A stretch of DNA of 21,150 nucleotides from an uncultured Lysobacteraceae bacterium. Lineage in GTDB: Bacteria; Pseudomonadota; Gammaproteobacteria; Xanthomonadales; Xanthomonadaceae. Numbering within the stretch: the first letter of the stretch is position 1; each line of letters opens with the position of its first letter. The notes beneath the pieces were generated by a model. The model was not told the DNA's origin and did no database searches. It saw only the letters and a program-made list of their open reading frames with translations. Shown here one piece after another: positions 1 through 7,659 of this stretch. Location of the stretch: the NCBI GenBank assembly GCA_937897645.1, contig CALCNV010000041.1:1-21150 (forward strand), in the 5' to 3' direction. A program made the translations under genes and the position numbers.

Positions 1-18
1 GCTCCTGTCGGTCAAGAG

Positions 19-43
19 CGTCGGGGCTGAAGCCCCTCCCACA
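19..43. repeat. Half of a REP-like palindrome cut by the left edge
   Basis: The 25 bases match the right arm of the complete inverted repeat at 17895-17960 except for one base (gctgaagcc here, gctaaagcc there). The expected left arm would lie before base 1, so the window begins in the loop of this hairpin. It sits 3' of gmk, and nothing else is visible in bases 1-66. Confidence 0.75.
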
Positions 44-66
44 AAAATCCAGCACCAAGATGCAGT

Positions 67-687
67 TCAACCCGCCAGCAGGTTTGCGATCAATGTTGCG
101 TGCCGCGTCACTTGCGCGTCACGGCGCAGGCGGCTGGCGGTGAAGATGGCGCACATGTCGTCCACGGCGGCCTCGAACACCTCGTTGACGATCACATAGT
201 CGAATTCATCGAAGTGGGACATTTCCTCGCGCGCCGCCGCCAGCCGCTGCTGGATGACGGCCTCGCTGTCCTGGCCACGGTTGCGCATGCGCTGCTCCAG
301 CGCCTGGCGCGAGGGCGGCAGTATGAACACCGCCACGGCGTCGGGCACCTTCTCGCGCACCTGACGCGCGCCCTGCCAGTCGATCTCCAGCAACACGTCC
401 TTGCCCGCGGCCAATTGCGGCTCGACCGACTGACGCGCGGTCCCTTTCCAGTCACCGTGTACTTCAGCGTATTCGAAGAAATCCCCGGCGCGGATCATGG
501 CCTTGAATTCGTCGGCGCTGACGAAGTTGTAGTGCTGCGCGTGCCGTTCGCCCGGTCGCGGTTGCCGCGAAGTAAACGAGATGGACAAGGCGATCTGTGG
601 ATCGCGCGCCAGCACCGCGTTGACGATGCTGCTCTTGCCCGCGCCGGACGGTGCCGCGACGATGTAAAGCGTTCCGCGCATGCTCAT
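67..687 (-). CDS. gmk: Guanylate kinase
   Basis: Converts GMP to GDP with ATP in the cytoplasm, an essential step of guanine nucleotide supply. The 206-residue product has normal family length. The P-loop APSGAGKSS lies at residues 12-20, followed by the GMP-binding stretch TSRQPRPGE around residue 40 and the lid region with RxxxRG (RMRNRG). The start is taken at the first of two close ATGs (residues 1 and 3); either is possible. It lies 12 nt downstream of yicC on the same strand, so a yicC-gmk operon is likely, an arrangement common in proteobacteria. Its 3' side faces a REP-like half palindrome. No sign of damage. Identification is secure from motifs. Confidence 0.97.
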   Translation of the reverse strand: MSMRGTLYIVAAPSGAGKSSIVNAVLARDPQIALSISFTSRQPRPGERHAQHYNFVSADEFKAMIRAGDFFEYAEVHGDWKGTARQSVEPQLAAGKDVLLEIDWQGARQVREKVPDAVAVFILPPSRQALEQRMRNRGQDSEAVIQQRLAAAREEMSHFDEFDYVIVNEVFEAAVDDMCAIFTASRLRRDAQVTRHATLIANLLAG

Positions 688-699
688 TCGCCCGCTTCC

Positions 700-1560
700 C
701 TACTCAATGTTCTGCACCTGTTCGCGGATCTGGTCGATCAGCACCTTCAGCTCCACCGCGATGTTGGTGGTGCGCACGTCCACCGACTTGGAGCCGAGGG
801 TGTTGGCTTCACGGTTGAATTCCTGCAGCAGGAAATCCAGGCGGCGGCCGACCGGCTCGGACTGCTTCAGCACGCGGCGGATTTCCTTGACGTGGCTGTC
901 CAGGCGGTCGAGCTCTTCGTCCACGTCGAGCTTCTGCAGCCACAGCACCAGTTCCTGTTCAACGCGCCCAGGATCGGCGGGCTGGGCCAGGTCGGCCAAG
1001 CGGGCGTCCATCTTCTGGCGCTGGCCGGCACGGATGTGCGGGATGAGTTCGCGCACTTCGGCCGCGCGCGCCGCGATCGCATCGACGCGTTCGCTGATGG
1101 CGGCGGCGAGTTTTTCACCCTCACGCTCGCGGCCGGCGACGAACTGGTCCATCAGCGTGTCCAGCAAGGCCATGGCATGTGCCTGCAGCGCCTCGGCATC
1201 CACTGACCTGCTCTGCAGCACGCCCGGATATTGCAGCAGGTCGACGAATTCGGCGCGCAGCTGGGGGAAATGCGCGTCCAGCTCCTTGGCCACGGCGGCC
1301 AGCTGGGTGATCAAGTCCTGGTTGACCCGGATCGCGCCCTCGCCTTCGGGCGAACGCAGGCGCAGCGAGAAATCCAGCTTGCCGCGGGCGATGCGCGCGG
1401 AGATGCGCTCGCGCAGGGCGGGCTCGAGCACGCGCAGTTCCTCGGGCAAGCGCAAGCCCAACTCAAGGAAGCGATGGTTCACCGCACGCACTTCGCAGGC
1501 CAGGGTGCCGCCGTCGGTGGCGCGCTCGGCGATGGCGTACGCGGTCATGCTGCGGATCAT
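700..1560 (-). CDS. yicC: YicC family endoribonuclease-like protein
   Basis: The 286-residue product begins MIRSMTAYAIAERA and has the family's characteristic start (MTAY/F followed by VRAVNHRFLEL) and C-terminus (EFNREANTLGSKS). YicC proteins are reported as endoribonucleases affecting RNA turnover, including small RNA decay; that role is family knowledge. The reading frame stays open far upstream across rph, but the conserved N-terminus places the start at 1560. The middle is rich in Arg/Glu/Leu and probably helical. It is divergent from rph, with 63 bp between the starts, as in Escherichia coli, and is followed by gmk. Confidence 0.93.
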   Translation of the reverse strand: MIRSMTAYAIAERATDGGTLACEVRAVNHRFLELGLRLPEELRVLEPALRERISARIARGKLDFSLRLRSPEGEGAIRVNQDLITQLAAVAKELDAHFPQLRAEFVDLLQYPGVLQSRSVDAEALQAHAMALLDTLMDQFVAGREREGEKLAAAISERVDAIAARAAEVRELIPHIRAGQRQKMDARLADLAQPADPGRVEQELVLWLQKLDVDEELDRLDSHVKEIRRVLKQSEPVGRRLDFLLQEFNREANTLGSKSVDVRTTNIAVELKVLIDQIREQVQNIE

Positions 1561-1623
1561 GGGCTGGACCAAGGCGACGGGAGGCGAATGGTAACCTAGC
1601 CCACCCTTCATACGGATTCGCGC

Positions 1624-2349
1624 ATGACCGTCGCCCGCCCCAGTGGCCGCCTTCCCGAGCAGATGCGCGAAGTGCGCATCCAGCGCGGCTACACCCGCCA
1701 CGCCGAGGGCTCGGTGCTGATCAGCTTCGGCGAAACCCGCGTGCTGTGCACGGCCAGCGTGGAAAACCGCGTGCCGGGCTTCCTGCGCGGCAAGGGCGAG
1801 GGCTGGATCACCGCCGAGTACGGCATGCTGCCGCGCTCCACCCACACCCGCAGCGACCGCGAGGCGTCGCGCGGCAAGCAGGGCGGACGCACCCTGGAAA
1901 TCCAGCGCCTGATCGGCCGCGCCTTGCGCGCCTGCGTGGACCGCACCGCGCTGGGCGAACGCACCATCACCCTGGACTGCGACGTGTTGCAGGCCGATGG
2001 TGGCACGCGCACTGCGGCGATCACCGGCGCCTACGTGGCCTTGGTGGATGCGGTGAACTGGTTGAAGGCGCGCAATGAAATCAAACGCGACCCGATCCAC
2101 GGCGCGATCGCCGCGGTATCGGTGGGCATCTACCGCGGCGTGCCGGTGCTGGACCTGGATTACCCGGAAGACAGCGACTGCGACACCGACATGAACCTGG
2201 TGATGAACGACGGCGGCGGCTTCATCGAGCTGCAAGGTACGGCCGAAGGCCATGCGTTCCGCCGCGATGAACTGGACGCGCTGCTGGCGCTCGGCGAGAA
2301 AGGCATGGGCGAGTTGTTTGCCGCGCAGCGCGCGGCGCTGGCAGGCTGA
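1624..2349 (+). CDS. rph: Ribonuclease PH
   Basis: Phosphorolytic 3'-5' exoribonuclease that trims the 3' ends of tRNA precursors and other RNAs using phosphate. At 241 residues it is full length. The N-terminus RPSGRLPEQMREV, the core with RGKGEGWITAEYGMLPR, and the phosphate-binding GGTRTAA at about residues 126-132 are all present, as is the C-terminal EGHAFRRDELDALL region. It is divergent from yicC with a 63-bp shared upstream region in which no strong promoter or Shine-Dalgarno is visible. A perfect REP-like inverted repeat begins 12 nt after its stop and may act at the transcript 3' end. Confidence 0.97.
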   Translation: MTVARPSGRLPEQMREVRIQRGYTRHAEGSVLISFGETRVLCTASVENRVPGFLRGKGEGWITAEYGMLPRSTHTRSDREASRGKQGGRTLEIQRLIGRALRACVDRTALGERTITLDCDVLQADGGTRTAAITGAYVALVDAVNWLKARNEIKRDPIHGAIAAVSVGIYRGVPVLDLDYPEDSDCDTDMNLVMNDGGGFIELQGTAEGHAFRRDELDALLALGEKGMGELFAAQRAALAG

Positions 2350-2360
2350 CCGACCCAATG

Positions 2361-2439
2361 GTAGGAGCGCCCCATGGGCGCGAGCTTTTGATTTTGTCGT
2401 GCAATGCCGGAAAAGCTCGCGCCCATGGGGCGCTCCTAC
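2361..2439. repeat. REP/BIME-like inverted repeat, 'CCATGG' class, copy 1
   Basis: Two 29-base arms (2361-2389 and 2411-2439) are perfect reverse complements with a 21-base spacer. The arm opens GTAGGAGCGCCCCATGGGCG. Each arm is itself nearly palindromic around CCATGG, as expected for a pair of REP units facing each other. Related copies lie at 3433-3508 and 17125-17206, with a broken one at 21081-21130. Confidence 0.9.
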
Positions 2440-2451
2440 CGTAAACGGATC

Positions 2452-2850
2452 ATGAAACAGACGCTCTCCCTCATCAGCCTGCTCGTCGACGACTACGACA
2501 CTGCGATCGCCCACTACACCGGTGCGCTGGGCTTCGACCTGCTGGAAGACACCGACCGTGGCAATGGCAAGCGCTGGGTGCGCGTGGCGCCGCGCGGCAG
2601 CCACGAAACCGGCCTGCTGCTGGCGAAGGCCAGCGGTGCCGCACAGCAGGCGCGCATCGGCGACCAGCACGGCGGTCGCGTGGGCTTCTTCCTGCAGACC
2701 GACGATTTCTGGCGCGACCATGCCGCCATGACCGCCAACGGCATCGAATTCCTGGAAACCCCGCGCGAAGAAACCTATGCAACCGTAGCCGTGTTCCGCG
2801 ATCGCTACGGCAATCGCTGGGACTTGCTGCAACCCAAGGACCTTGCATGA
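2452..2850 (+). CDS. VOC (glyoxalase/bleomycin resistance) family protein
   Basis: The 132-residue product starts MKQTLSLISLLVDDYDTAI and has the vicinal oxygen chelate pattern of two beta-alpha-beta-beta-beta modules: DYDTAIAHYTGALGF early and VAVFRDRYGNRWDLLQP at the end. Such proteins are metal-dependent lyases, dioxygenases or resistance proteins; the substrate cannot be read from sequence. A longer reading from 2404 would start inside the upstream repeat, so the ATG at 2452 is preferred. The stop overlaps the rdgB start (ATGA, 4 nt), which implies translational coupling with rdgB. Confidence 0.85.
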   Translation: MKQTLSLISLLVDDYDTAIAHYTGALGFDLLEDTDRGNGKRWVRVAPRGSHETGLLLAKASGAAQQARIGDQHGGRVGFFLQTDDFWRDHAAMTANGIEFLETPREETYATVAVFRDRYGNRWDLLQPKDLA

Positions 2851-3437
2851 AACTGGTACTGGCATCTTCCAACCATGGCAAATTGCAGGAGTTGCGCGAA
2901 CTGCTGGACGGGCACGGCATCGAACTGCTCGCGCAGTCCGACCTGGGCGTCGAAGACGCGGAGGAAACCGGCACCACCTTCGTCGAGAACGCACTGCTGA
3001 AGGCGCGCCATGCCACCCGCATCACGGGATTGCCGGCGTTGGCGGATGATTCCGGGATCTGCGTCGATGCGCTGCAGGGTGCGCCAGGGCTGTATTCCGC
3101 ACGCTATGCCGGCGAGCACGGCAACGCCGCGCGCAACATCGACAAGCTGCTGGACGCGCTGCGCGAGGTGCCGGAAGCAAGCCGTACGGCGCATTTCTAT
3201 TGCGTGCTCGTGCTGCTGCGTCACGCCGACGATCCGCAGCCGCTGATCGTGGAAGGCGAATGGCGTGGCCGCATCCTGGACGCCGCGCGCGGCCAGGGCG
3301 GACACGGCTACGACCCGGTGTTCTTCGACCCGGCCTATGGTTTGTCTGCGGCGGAAATGGATCCGGTGCTGAAGAACCGCCTCAGCCACCGCGGCAAGGC
3401 ACTGGCCTCGCTGAAGCAGCGCCTACCTGCGTTGTAG
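2847..3437 (+). CDS. rdgB: dITP/XTP pyrophosphatase (non-canonical purine NTPase)
   Basis: Hydrolyses dITP, ITP and XTP to monophosphates, which keeps deaminated purines out of DNA and RNA. The 196-residue product shows the HAM1/RdgB signature: SSNHGKLQEL at residues 7-16, ALADDSGICVDAL with the catalytic Asp pair at residues 67-68, GQGGHGYDPVF, and the C-terminal KNRLSHRGKAL. The usual GSGGFGYDP stretch reads GQGGHGYDP here, a mild variation. Its start overlaps the VOC gene stop. The TAG stop codon is the TAG of the GTAGG end of the following REP element, so the repeat abuts and partly forms the gene's end. Confidence 0.97.
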   Translation: MKLVLASSNHGKLQELRELLDGHGIELLAQSDLGVEDAEETGTTFVENALLKARHATRITGLPALADDSGICVDALQGAPGLYSARYAGEHGNAARNIDKLLDALREVPEASRTAHFYCVLVLLRHADDPQPLIVEGEWRGRILDAARGQGGHGYDPVFFDPAYGLSAAEMDPVLKNRLSHRGKALASLKQRLPAL

Positions 3438-3508
3438 GAGCGCCCCATGGGCGCGAGCTCCTGTCCGAAAGCGCCAGAAAAAGCTCGCGCCCATGGGGCG
3501 CTCCTACA
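3433..3508. repeat. REP/BIME-like inverted repeat, 'CCATGG' class, copy 2
   Basis: Arms 3433-3459 and 3482-3508 are perfect complements of the same class as 2361-2439, separated by a 22-base spacer of different sequence. The left end contributes the rdgB stop codon, and the right end lies 10 nt before the hemW start. Confidence 0.9.
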
Positions 3509-3518
3509 CAATAGAGCC

Positions 3519-4673
3519 ATGCTGATCCCACCCCCCTTGTCGCTGTACGTGCACCTGCCCTGGTGCGTGCGCAAATGCCCGTACTGCGATTTCAACTCGC
3601 ACGAGGGCAAAGGGGCCTTGCCGTTCGCGGGCTATGTGGACGCCTTGATCCGCGACCTGGACCAGGACCTGCCACTGGCATGGGGGCGCAGCATCCACTC
3701 GGTGTTCTTCGGCGGCGGCACGCCCAGCCTGTTTCCCGCCGACCAGGTGGACCGCTTCCTGCAGGCGGCCAGCAGCCGGCTCAGGTTCACGCCCAACCTG
3801 GAGATCACCCTGGAAACCAATCCGGGCACGGCCGAGCACGGGCGTTTCGAGGACTACCGCGCCGCCGGCGTGAACCGCATCAGCTTTGGCATCCAAAGCT
3901 TCGACGACGGCTGCCTGGAGCGACTGGGGCGCATCCACGACAGCGCCGACGCCGAGCGCGCGGTGAAGCTGGCGCAGGACGCCGGCTTCGACAACTTCAA
4001 CCTGGACCTGATGTATGCCCTGCCGGGCCAGGACCTGGCCATGGCCGAACACGACCTGCAACGCGCCTTCGCGTTGCAACCCACCCACATCTCACACTAC
4101 CAGCTGACCCTGGAGCCGAACACGGTGTTCTTCGCCCGACCCCCGCAGGGTTTGCCGGATGAAGACAGCGCCTGGGATATCCAGGAACACTGCCAGGCAC
4201 TGCTGGCCGATGCCGGCTATGCCCAGTACGAAGTCAGCGCGTATGCGCAGCCCGGGCGGCAATGCGCGCACAACTTGAACTACTGGCGCTTCGGCGATTA
4301 CCTGGGCATTGGCGCGGGCGCGCACGGCAAGCTCACCCTGGGTGCCGACCAGGACATCCTGCGCCGGTGGAAGGTAAAGCACCCGACCGCCTATTTGGCT
4401 GCTGCCGGGACGCCCTCATCAATCGGCGGCGATGAGCGCATCGCGCCGGAACGACGACCGTTCGAGTTCATGCTTAATGCGCTGCGGCTCAACCAGGGCT
4501 TTGCCATGGCCGATTTCGAGGCGTGGACGGGATTGCCACGCGCGCGCATCGCGGACCCATTGACCGAGGCAAGCACCCAGGGTTGGCTCGCCATGGAAGG
4601 AGACCGCGTGGCCCCCACCGAGCTCGGACGGCGTTTCACCAACGACGTGGTGGCGCTTTTCTTGGAGCGGTAA
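3519..4673 (+). CDS. hemW: HemW radical SAM heme chaperone (formerly called oxygen-independent coproporphyrinogen III oxidase-like)
   Basis: Cytoplasmic radical SAM protein. HemW proteins bind heme and are thought to deliver it to respiratory enzymes, and are often misnamed HemN. The 384-residue product carries the [4Fe-4S] ligands CVRKCPYC (C16, C20, C23), the SAM-binding GGGTPS segment, and CAHNLNYW, an HNxxYW motif that distinguishes HemW from true HemN. The C-terminal HemN-type domain is present (RRPFEFMLNALRL). The frame is open to 3447, but that extension would be translated from the REP element. The ATG at 3519 gives the expected N-terminus PLSLYVHLPWC. There is no clear Shine-Dalgarno; the sequence cacaat lies 8 nt upstream and could be a -10 box of a leaderless transcript. 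Confidence 0.95.
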   Translation: MLIPPPLSLYVHLPWCVRKCPYCDFNSHEGKGALPFAGYVDALIRDLDQDLPLAWGRSIHSVFFGGGTPSLFPADQVDRFLQAASSRLRFTPNLEITLETNPGTAEHGRFEDYRAAGVNRISFGIQSFDDGCLERLGRIHDSADAERAVKLAQDAGFDNFNLDLMYALPGQDLAMAEHDLQRAFALQPTHISHYQLTLEPNTVFFARPPQGLPDEDSAWDIQEHCQALLADAGYAQYEVSAYAQPGRQCAHNLNYWRFGDYLGIGAGAHGKLTLGADQDILRRWKVKHPTAYLAAAGTPSSIGGDERIAPERRPFEFMLNALRLNQGFAMADFEAWTGLPRARIADPLTEASTQGWLAMEGDRVAPTELGRRFTNDVVALFLER

Positions 4674-4757
4674 CCGCCACTACACGGTCTCGCGATAAAG
4701 GCAGTTTGCTGGCGAATGTGTTAAAAAACCGAGTCAGGGGAGTGACCGTTACACCAT

Positions 4758-7193
4758 ATGTCCAACATGCCACACGCCACGTCTGCAACGACACCGGCGA
4801 CGATCGCTTCCGCGTCGTCGCTGCCACCGCGCGTGCGCCGTATCCTGGAAACCTTCTATACCCGCGTCTCGGCCGACCTGGCCGAGCGCATCAACCAGAT
4901 GCTGGTGGATTTCGAGCAGCAGCTGTTCAAGCTGGCCGAACGCGCGCGCAGCAATGAAAAGCAGGCCGAGCAGTTCGCCAACCTGCATGCCATGCGCAAG
5001 CGCCGCAGCGACTTGCTGCCGATGTTCCTGGCAGGGCTGGAGGCGGAACTTGCCGCGATCCGGACGCCGCGCCAGGCCACGCCCAAGACCGGGCATGAAC
5101 GCATCGAATACCAGACCCTGACCCTGGTGGAAGATGCCGAAATGGACCAGGACATCGTGCTGCGGGAAATCGCCCGTCGCCACGATGCACGCTCGCATAC
5201 GTTGCTGTATCTGATGGGCCAGCGCTTCGGCGTGCTGGCCGGGACGCCGGCATTCGATGCCGCGCAACTGCCGGTCGGGCCGCAAGTACTGTGCCGGGTG
5301 ATGCGCACCGCCGTCGCTGCGGTGTTCGAAATCGACCTGGATTCCCAGCTGTTGCTGTACAAGGCCTTCGACCACAAGGTGATGGCGGAATACAGCAACT
5401 GGATCGAAGTACTCAATACCCTGCTGGCGCACGAAGGCGTCCTGCCCGGCCTGATCTACGCGCCGCAGCGCGCGCGCAGCGAACGCAGCAGCAGCGGCGC
5501 TCGCTTCGTCACCCAGAACGATGGCGGCCACGCGCTCGCCGATGCATCGCGGCCGATGACGGACTGGTACGGGCACTCCTCGCCGTCTGCCTGGTCGGCG
5601 TTCGGTGGCGATACCGGCAGCATGATGCCCGGCGGCCGCGCCGCCACCCAGGCGGCAATGCCGGCGGCCACCGGCCAATATGCTGCGACCATGGCAGGCA
5701 TGCCTGCGGGCGCGGACGAAGGCACCGACACCGGCACCTTCGCCACGCTGCAGCAATTGCTGTCGGGTCGCAGGGCGTCTGGTGCAGGACTGGGGGGCCT
5801 TGGCCAAGCCGGGTTCGGCGGGCAAGCCAATGCTGCCGGCCAAGCCGGCCCACGCGTGCTGTTGCCGACCCACGATGTGCTGTCTTCGCTACGCGTGATG
5901 CAGGCCGTGCCGGTGCAAACAGCGCCTGGACAACCCCGGCGCACCATGTTCGACGTGCAACAGGCCATGCTGACGCAGGTACGCGAACAGCACGGGCCCA
6001 ACGCCGCGCTGGTGCAGGAAGACGCCGACACCTTCGAGCTGCTGGGCCTGCTGTACAACGAAATGGAACGCGAGGTGCAGCGCGACGCACCCGCCGTGGA
6101 CATGCTGGTGCGCCTGCAGGTACCGGTGGCCCAGGCCGCGCTGCACGACCGCGAATTCTTCCTGCGTCCCCAGCATCCCGCACGCGAACTCCTGAACTCG
6201 GTGGCCGAATCCGGTGCCGCCTGGCTCGGTGACGACGATGCGGATCCGCAACTGGTGGAGAAGCTGCACAGCGCCGTGGATCGAGTGGTAGCGGACTACC
6301 AGGGCGATGAAGAAGTATTCGAAAGCGCCAACAACGACGTGCAGGCCCACTTCCGCGCGATGGCGCGCAAGGCCGAAGTCACCGAACGCCGCCACGTGGA
6401 AGCCGCACGCGGCAAGGACCGCCTGGAAGTCGCCAAGCAACGCGCCGCCGAAACCATCGAGAACGCGCTGCAGGGCCATGACCCGCAGAAATTCGTGCAG
6501 GCCCTGTTGAACCAGGCGTGGGCCGACGTGCTCACGCTCACCCTGCTGCGCAACGGGGATGATTCCGAAGAATGGCGCGAGCACCAGCAGATCACCGAGC
6601 GTATCGTTGCGACCACCAGCACCGAAGCCAGTGCCGATGCAGGAACGGACGGTCCCATCGATCCCGAGCTGACCACCCAGGTTGAAACCGCACTGGTGCA
6701 GGTGGGCTACCACGAGGACGAGGCGTCAGCCATTGCGCGGCGCCTGTCCAGCGCCGATGGCGAAGACGAAACCACCTCGCGTACCGAATTGACGGCACGG
6801 CTCAAGGCGCGCGCGCGCCTGGGCGAACAGACCGTCGCCAAGAAGAAGACCGCGCTGGATCGCACACCCAAGGAGCAGGAGTGCCACGACTACCTGCGCA
6901 CCCTGCCCTTCGGCACCTGGTTCGAGTTCATCAAGAACCAGCAGGGCGACGTCACCCGCCAGCGCCTGTCGTGGTACAGCCCGATCACCGACAACGCGCT
7001 GTTCGTCAACCAGCGTGGCCAGCGCATCGGCGAGCAGTCGATGGACAGCCTGGCGCGCCTGATGGCCAAGGAACAGGTACGCGTGGTGACCCAGGGCAAG
7101 GGCCGCCTGATCGACCGCGCCTGGAAAGCCACGGTCAGTGCCTTGCGCAACATCACCGGCAATGGCACGACGCCTGCGGAGGCCAGCGCATGA
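4758..7193 (+). CDS. DUF1631 family protein
   Basis: An 811-residue protein I recognise as DUF1631, a family of unknown function sometimes annotated 'thymidine phosphorylase' without good support. The N-terminal third is helical (LPPRVRRILETFYTRVSADL onward). An Ala/Gly/Met-rich low-complexity linker covers about residues 289-364. The second half is again charged and helical (about 520-690). The C-terminus (from about residue 712) contains TWFEF, LSWYSP and LFVNQRGQ, a beta-rich pattern reminiscent of PilZ-like barrels, though that likeness is only an impression. A purine-rich stretch aggggag precedes the ATG by about 15 nt. Its stop overlaps the start of a PilZ gene (ATGA), so the two are probably translated together and may act together in c-di-GMP signalling. 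Confidence 0.85.
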   Translation: MSNMPHATSATTPATIASASSLPPRVRRILETFYTRVSADLAERINQMLVDFEQQLFKLAERARSNEKQAEQFANLHAMRKRRSDLLPMFLAGLEAELAAIRTPRQATPKTGHERIEYQTLTLVEDAEMDQDIVLREIARRHDARSHTLLYLMGQRFGVLAGTPAFDAAQLPVGPQVLCRVMRTAVAAVFEIDLDSQLLLYKAFDHKVMAEYSNWIEVLNTLLAHEGVLPGLIYAPQRARSERSSSGARFVTQNDGGHALADASRPMTDWYGHSSPSAWSAFGGDTGSMMPGGRAATQAAMPAATGQYAATMAGMPAGADEGTDTGTFATLQQLLSGRRASGAGLGGLGQAGFGGQANAAGQAGPRVLLPTHDVLSSLRVMQAVPVQTAPGQPRRTMFDVQQAMLTQVREQHGPNAALVQEDADTFELLGLLYNEMEREVQRDAPAVDMLVRLQVPVAQAALHDREFFLRPQHPARELLNSVAESGAAWLGDDDADPQLVEKLHSAVDRVVADYQGDEEVFESANNDVQAHFRAMARKAEVTERRHVEAARGKDRLEVAKQRAAETIENALQGHDPQKFVQALLNQAWADVLTLTLLRNGDDSEEWREHQQITERIVATTSTEASADAGTDGPIDPELTTQVETALVQVGYHEDEASAIARRLSSADGEDETTSRTELTARLKARARLGEQTVAKKKTALDRTPKEQECHDYLRTLPFGTWFEFIKNQQGDVTRQRLSWYSPITDNALFVNQRGQRIGEQSMDSLARLMAKEQVRVVTQGKGRLIDRAWKATVSALRNITGNGTTPAEASA

Positions 7194-7537
7194 TCCAGGA
7201 ATCCCGCCGCGCCGACCGCCGCAATGTCAACGAATCCGTCGCCGTGCTGGACACCATGACCGAACAGGTGATCGGCCGGCTCGGCAACATCTCCGAATCC
7301 GGCATGCTGCTGGGCGCGAACACGCCGTTGGTGGAGGATGCGCTGTACCAGTTCCGGTTCGAGGTTCCCGACCGCACCGGTCGACCGGTGAAGATCGACG
7401 TGGGTGCGCACCTGATCTGGGTAGGCAACGCCAACACCCCCGGGCAGAGCTGGGCGGGCCTGCGTTTCCTGACCATCAGCGAAGAACACCTGGTCACCCT
7501 GCGGCACTGGATAGGCACTCCCAAGCCCGTGCGCTGA
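7190..7537 (+). CDS. PilZ domain protein (predicted c-di-GMP receptor)
   Basis: A 115-residue protein made of a single PilZ domain. The N-terminal arginine motif ESRRADRR (RRxxR) and the downstream NISESGMLL (N/DxSxxG) are the two c-di-GMP-contacting signatures, and both look intact, so nucleotide binding is expected. The C-terminus WAGLRFLTIS closes the barrel. It overlaps the DUF1631 gene by 4 nt. A GGDEF-EAL protein 5 kb away could set the local c-di-GMP level; that link is inference. PilZ proteins commonly regulate motility, pili or polysaccharide export, but the partner here cannot be told. Confidence 0.92.
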   Translation: MIQESRRADRRNVNESVAVLDTMTEQVIGRLGNISESGMLLGANTPLVEDALYQFRFEVPDRTGRPVKIDVGAHLIWVGNANTPGQSWAGLRFLTISEEHLVTLRHWIGTPKPVR

Positions 7538-7608
7538 AGCGGGTAGCGCGCGCGGCATGACTGCGCGCCCTGCCCGGTTGCAGATGCATCCCGGATTGGC
7601 ATCGCTGC

Positions 7609-7628
7609 GCCGCAACGCGAGTTGCGGC
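7609..7628 (+). promoter_or_regulatory. Perfect 8-bp hairpin with GCGA tetraloop
   Basis: gccgcaac and gttgcggc pair perfectly around GCGA, a GNRA-type loop, followed by caaaat. It lies between the PilZ stop and pepQ, 31 nt before the chosen pepQ ATG. It could be a weak terminator for the upstream pair or a 5'-UTR structure of pepQ. The U-tract is poor, so a terminator role is uncertain. Confidence 0.4.
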
Positions 7629-7659
7629 AAAATCACCCGATTCCAAACGGGTGACCACG

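Noticed and set aside
2404..2451. Upstream ATG for the VOC protein
   Set aside because: It lies in the REP element, and the encoded residues are REP translation (KLAPMGRSY), not part of the domain.
700..2994. 764-residue minus-strand frame
   Set aside because: Only the segment up to 1560 is YicC; the rest is antisense to rph, the VOC gene and the rdgB start and shows no family features.
3447..3518. N-terminal extension of hemW
   Set aside because: It would be translated from a REP element, and homologous HemW proteins begin near the ATG at 3519.
4681..4757. Flagellar sigma-28-like promoter (cgataaag) before DUF1631
   Set aside because: The -10-like half has no matching TAAA box at the required distance.
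4749..5873. 374-residue minus-strand frame opposite DUF1631
   Set aside because: Antisense shadow with low-complexity composition.
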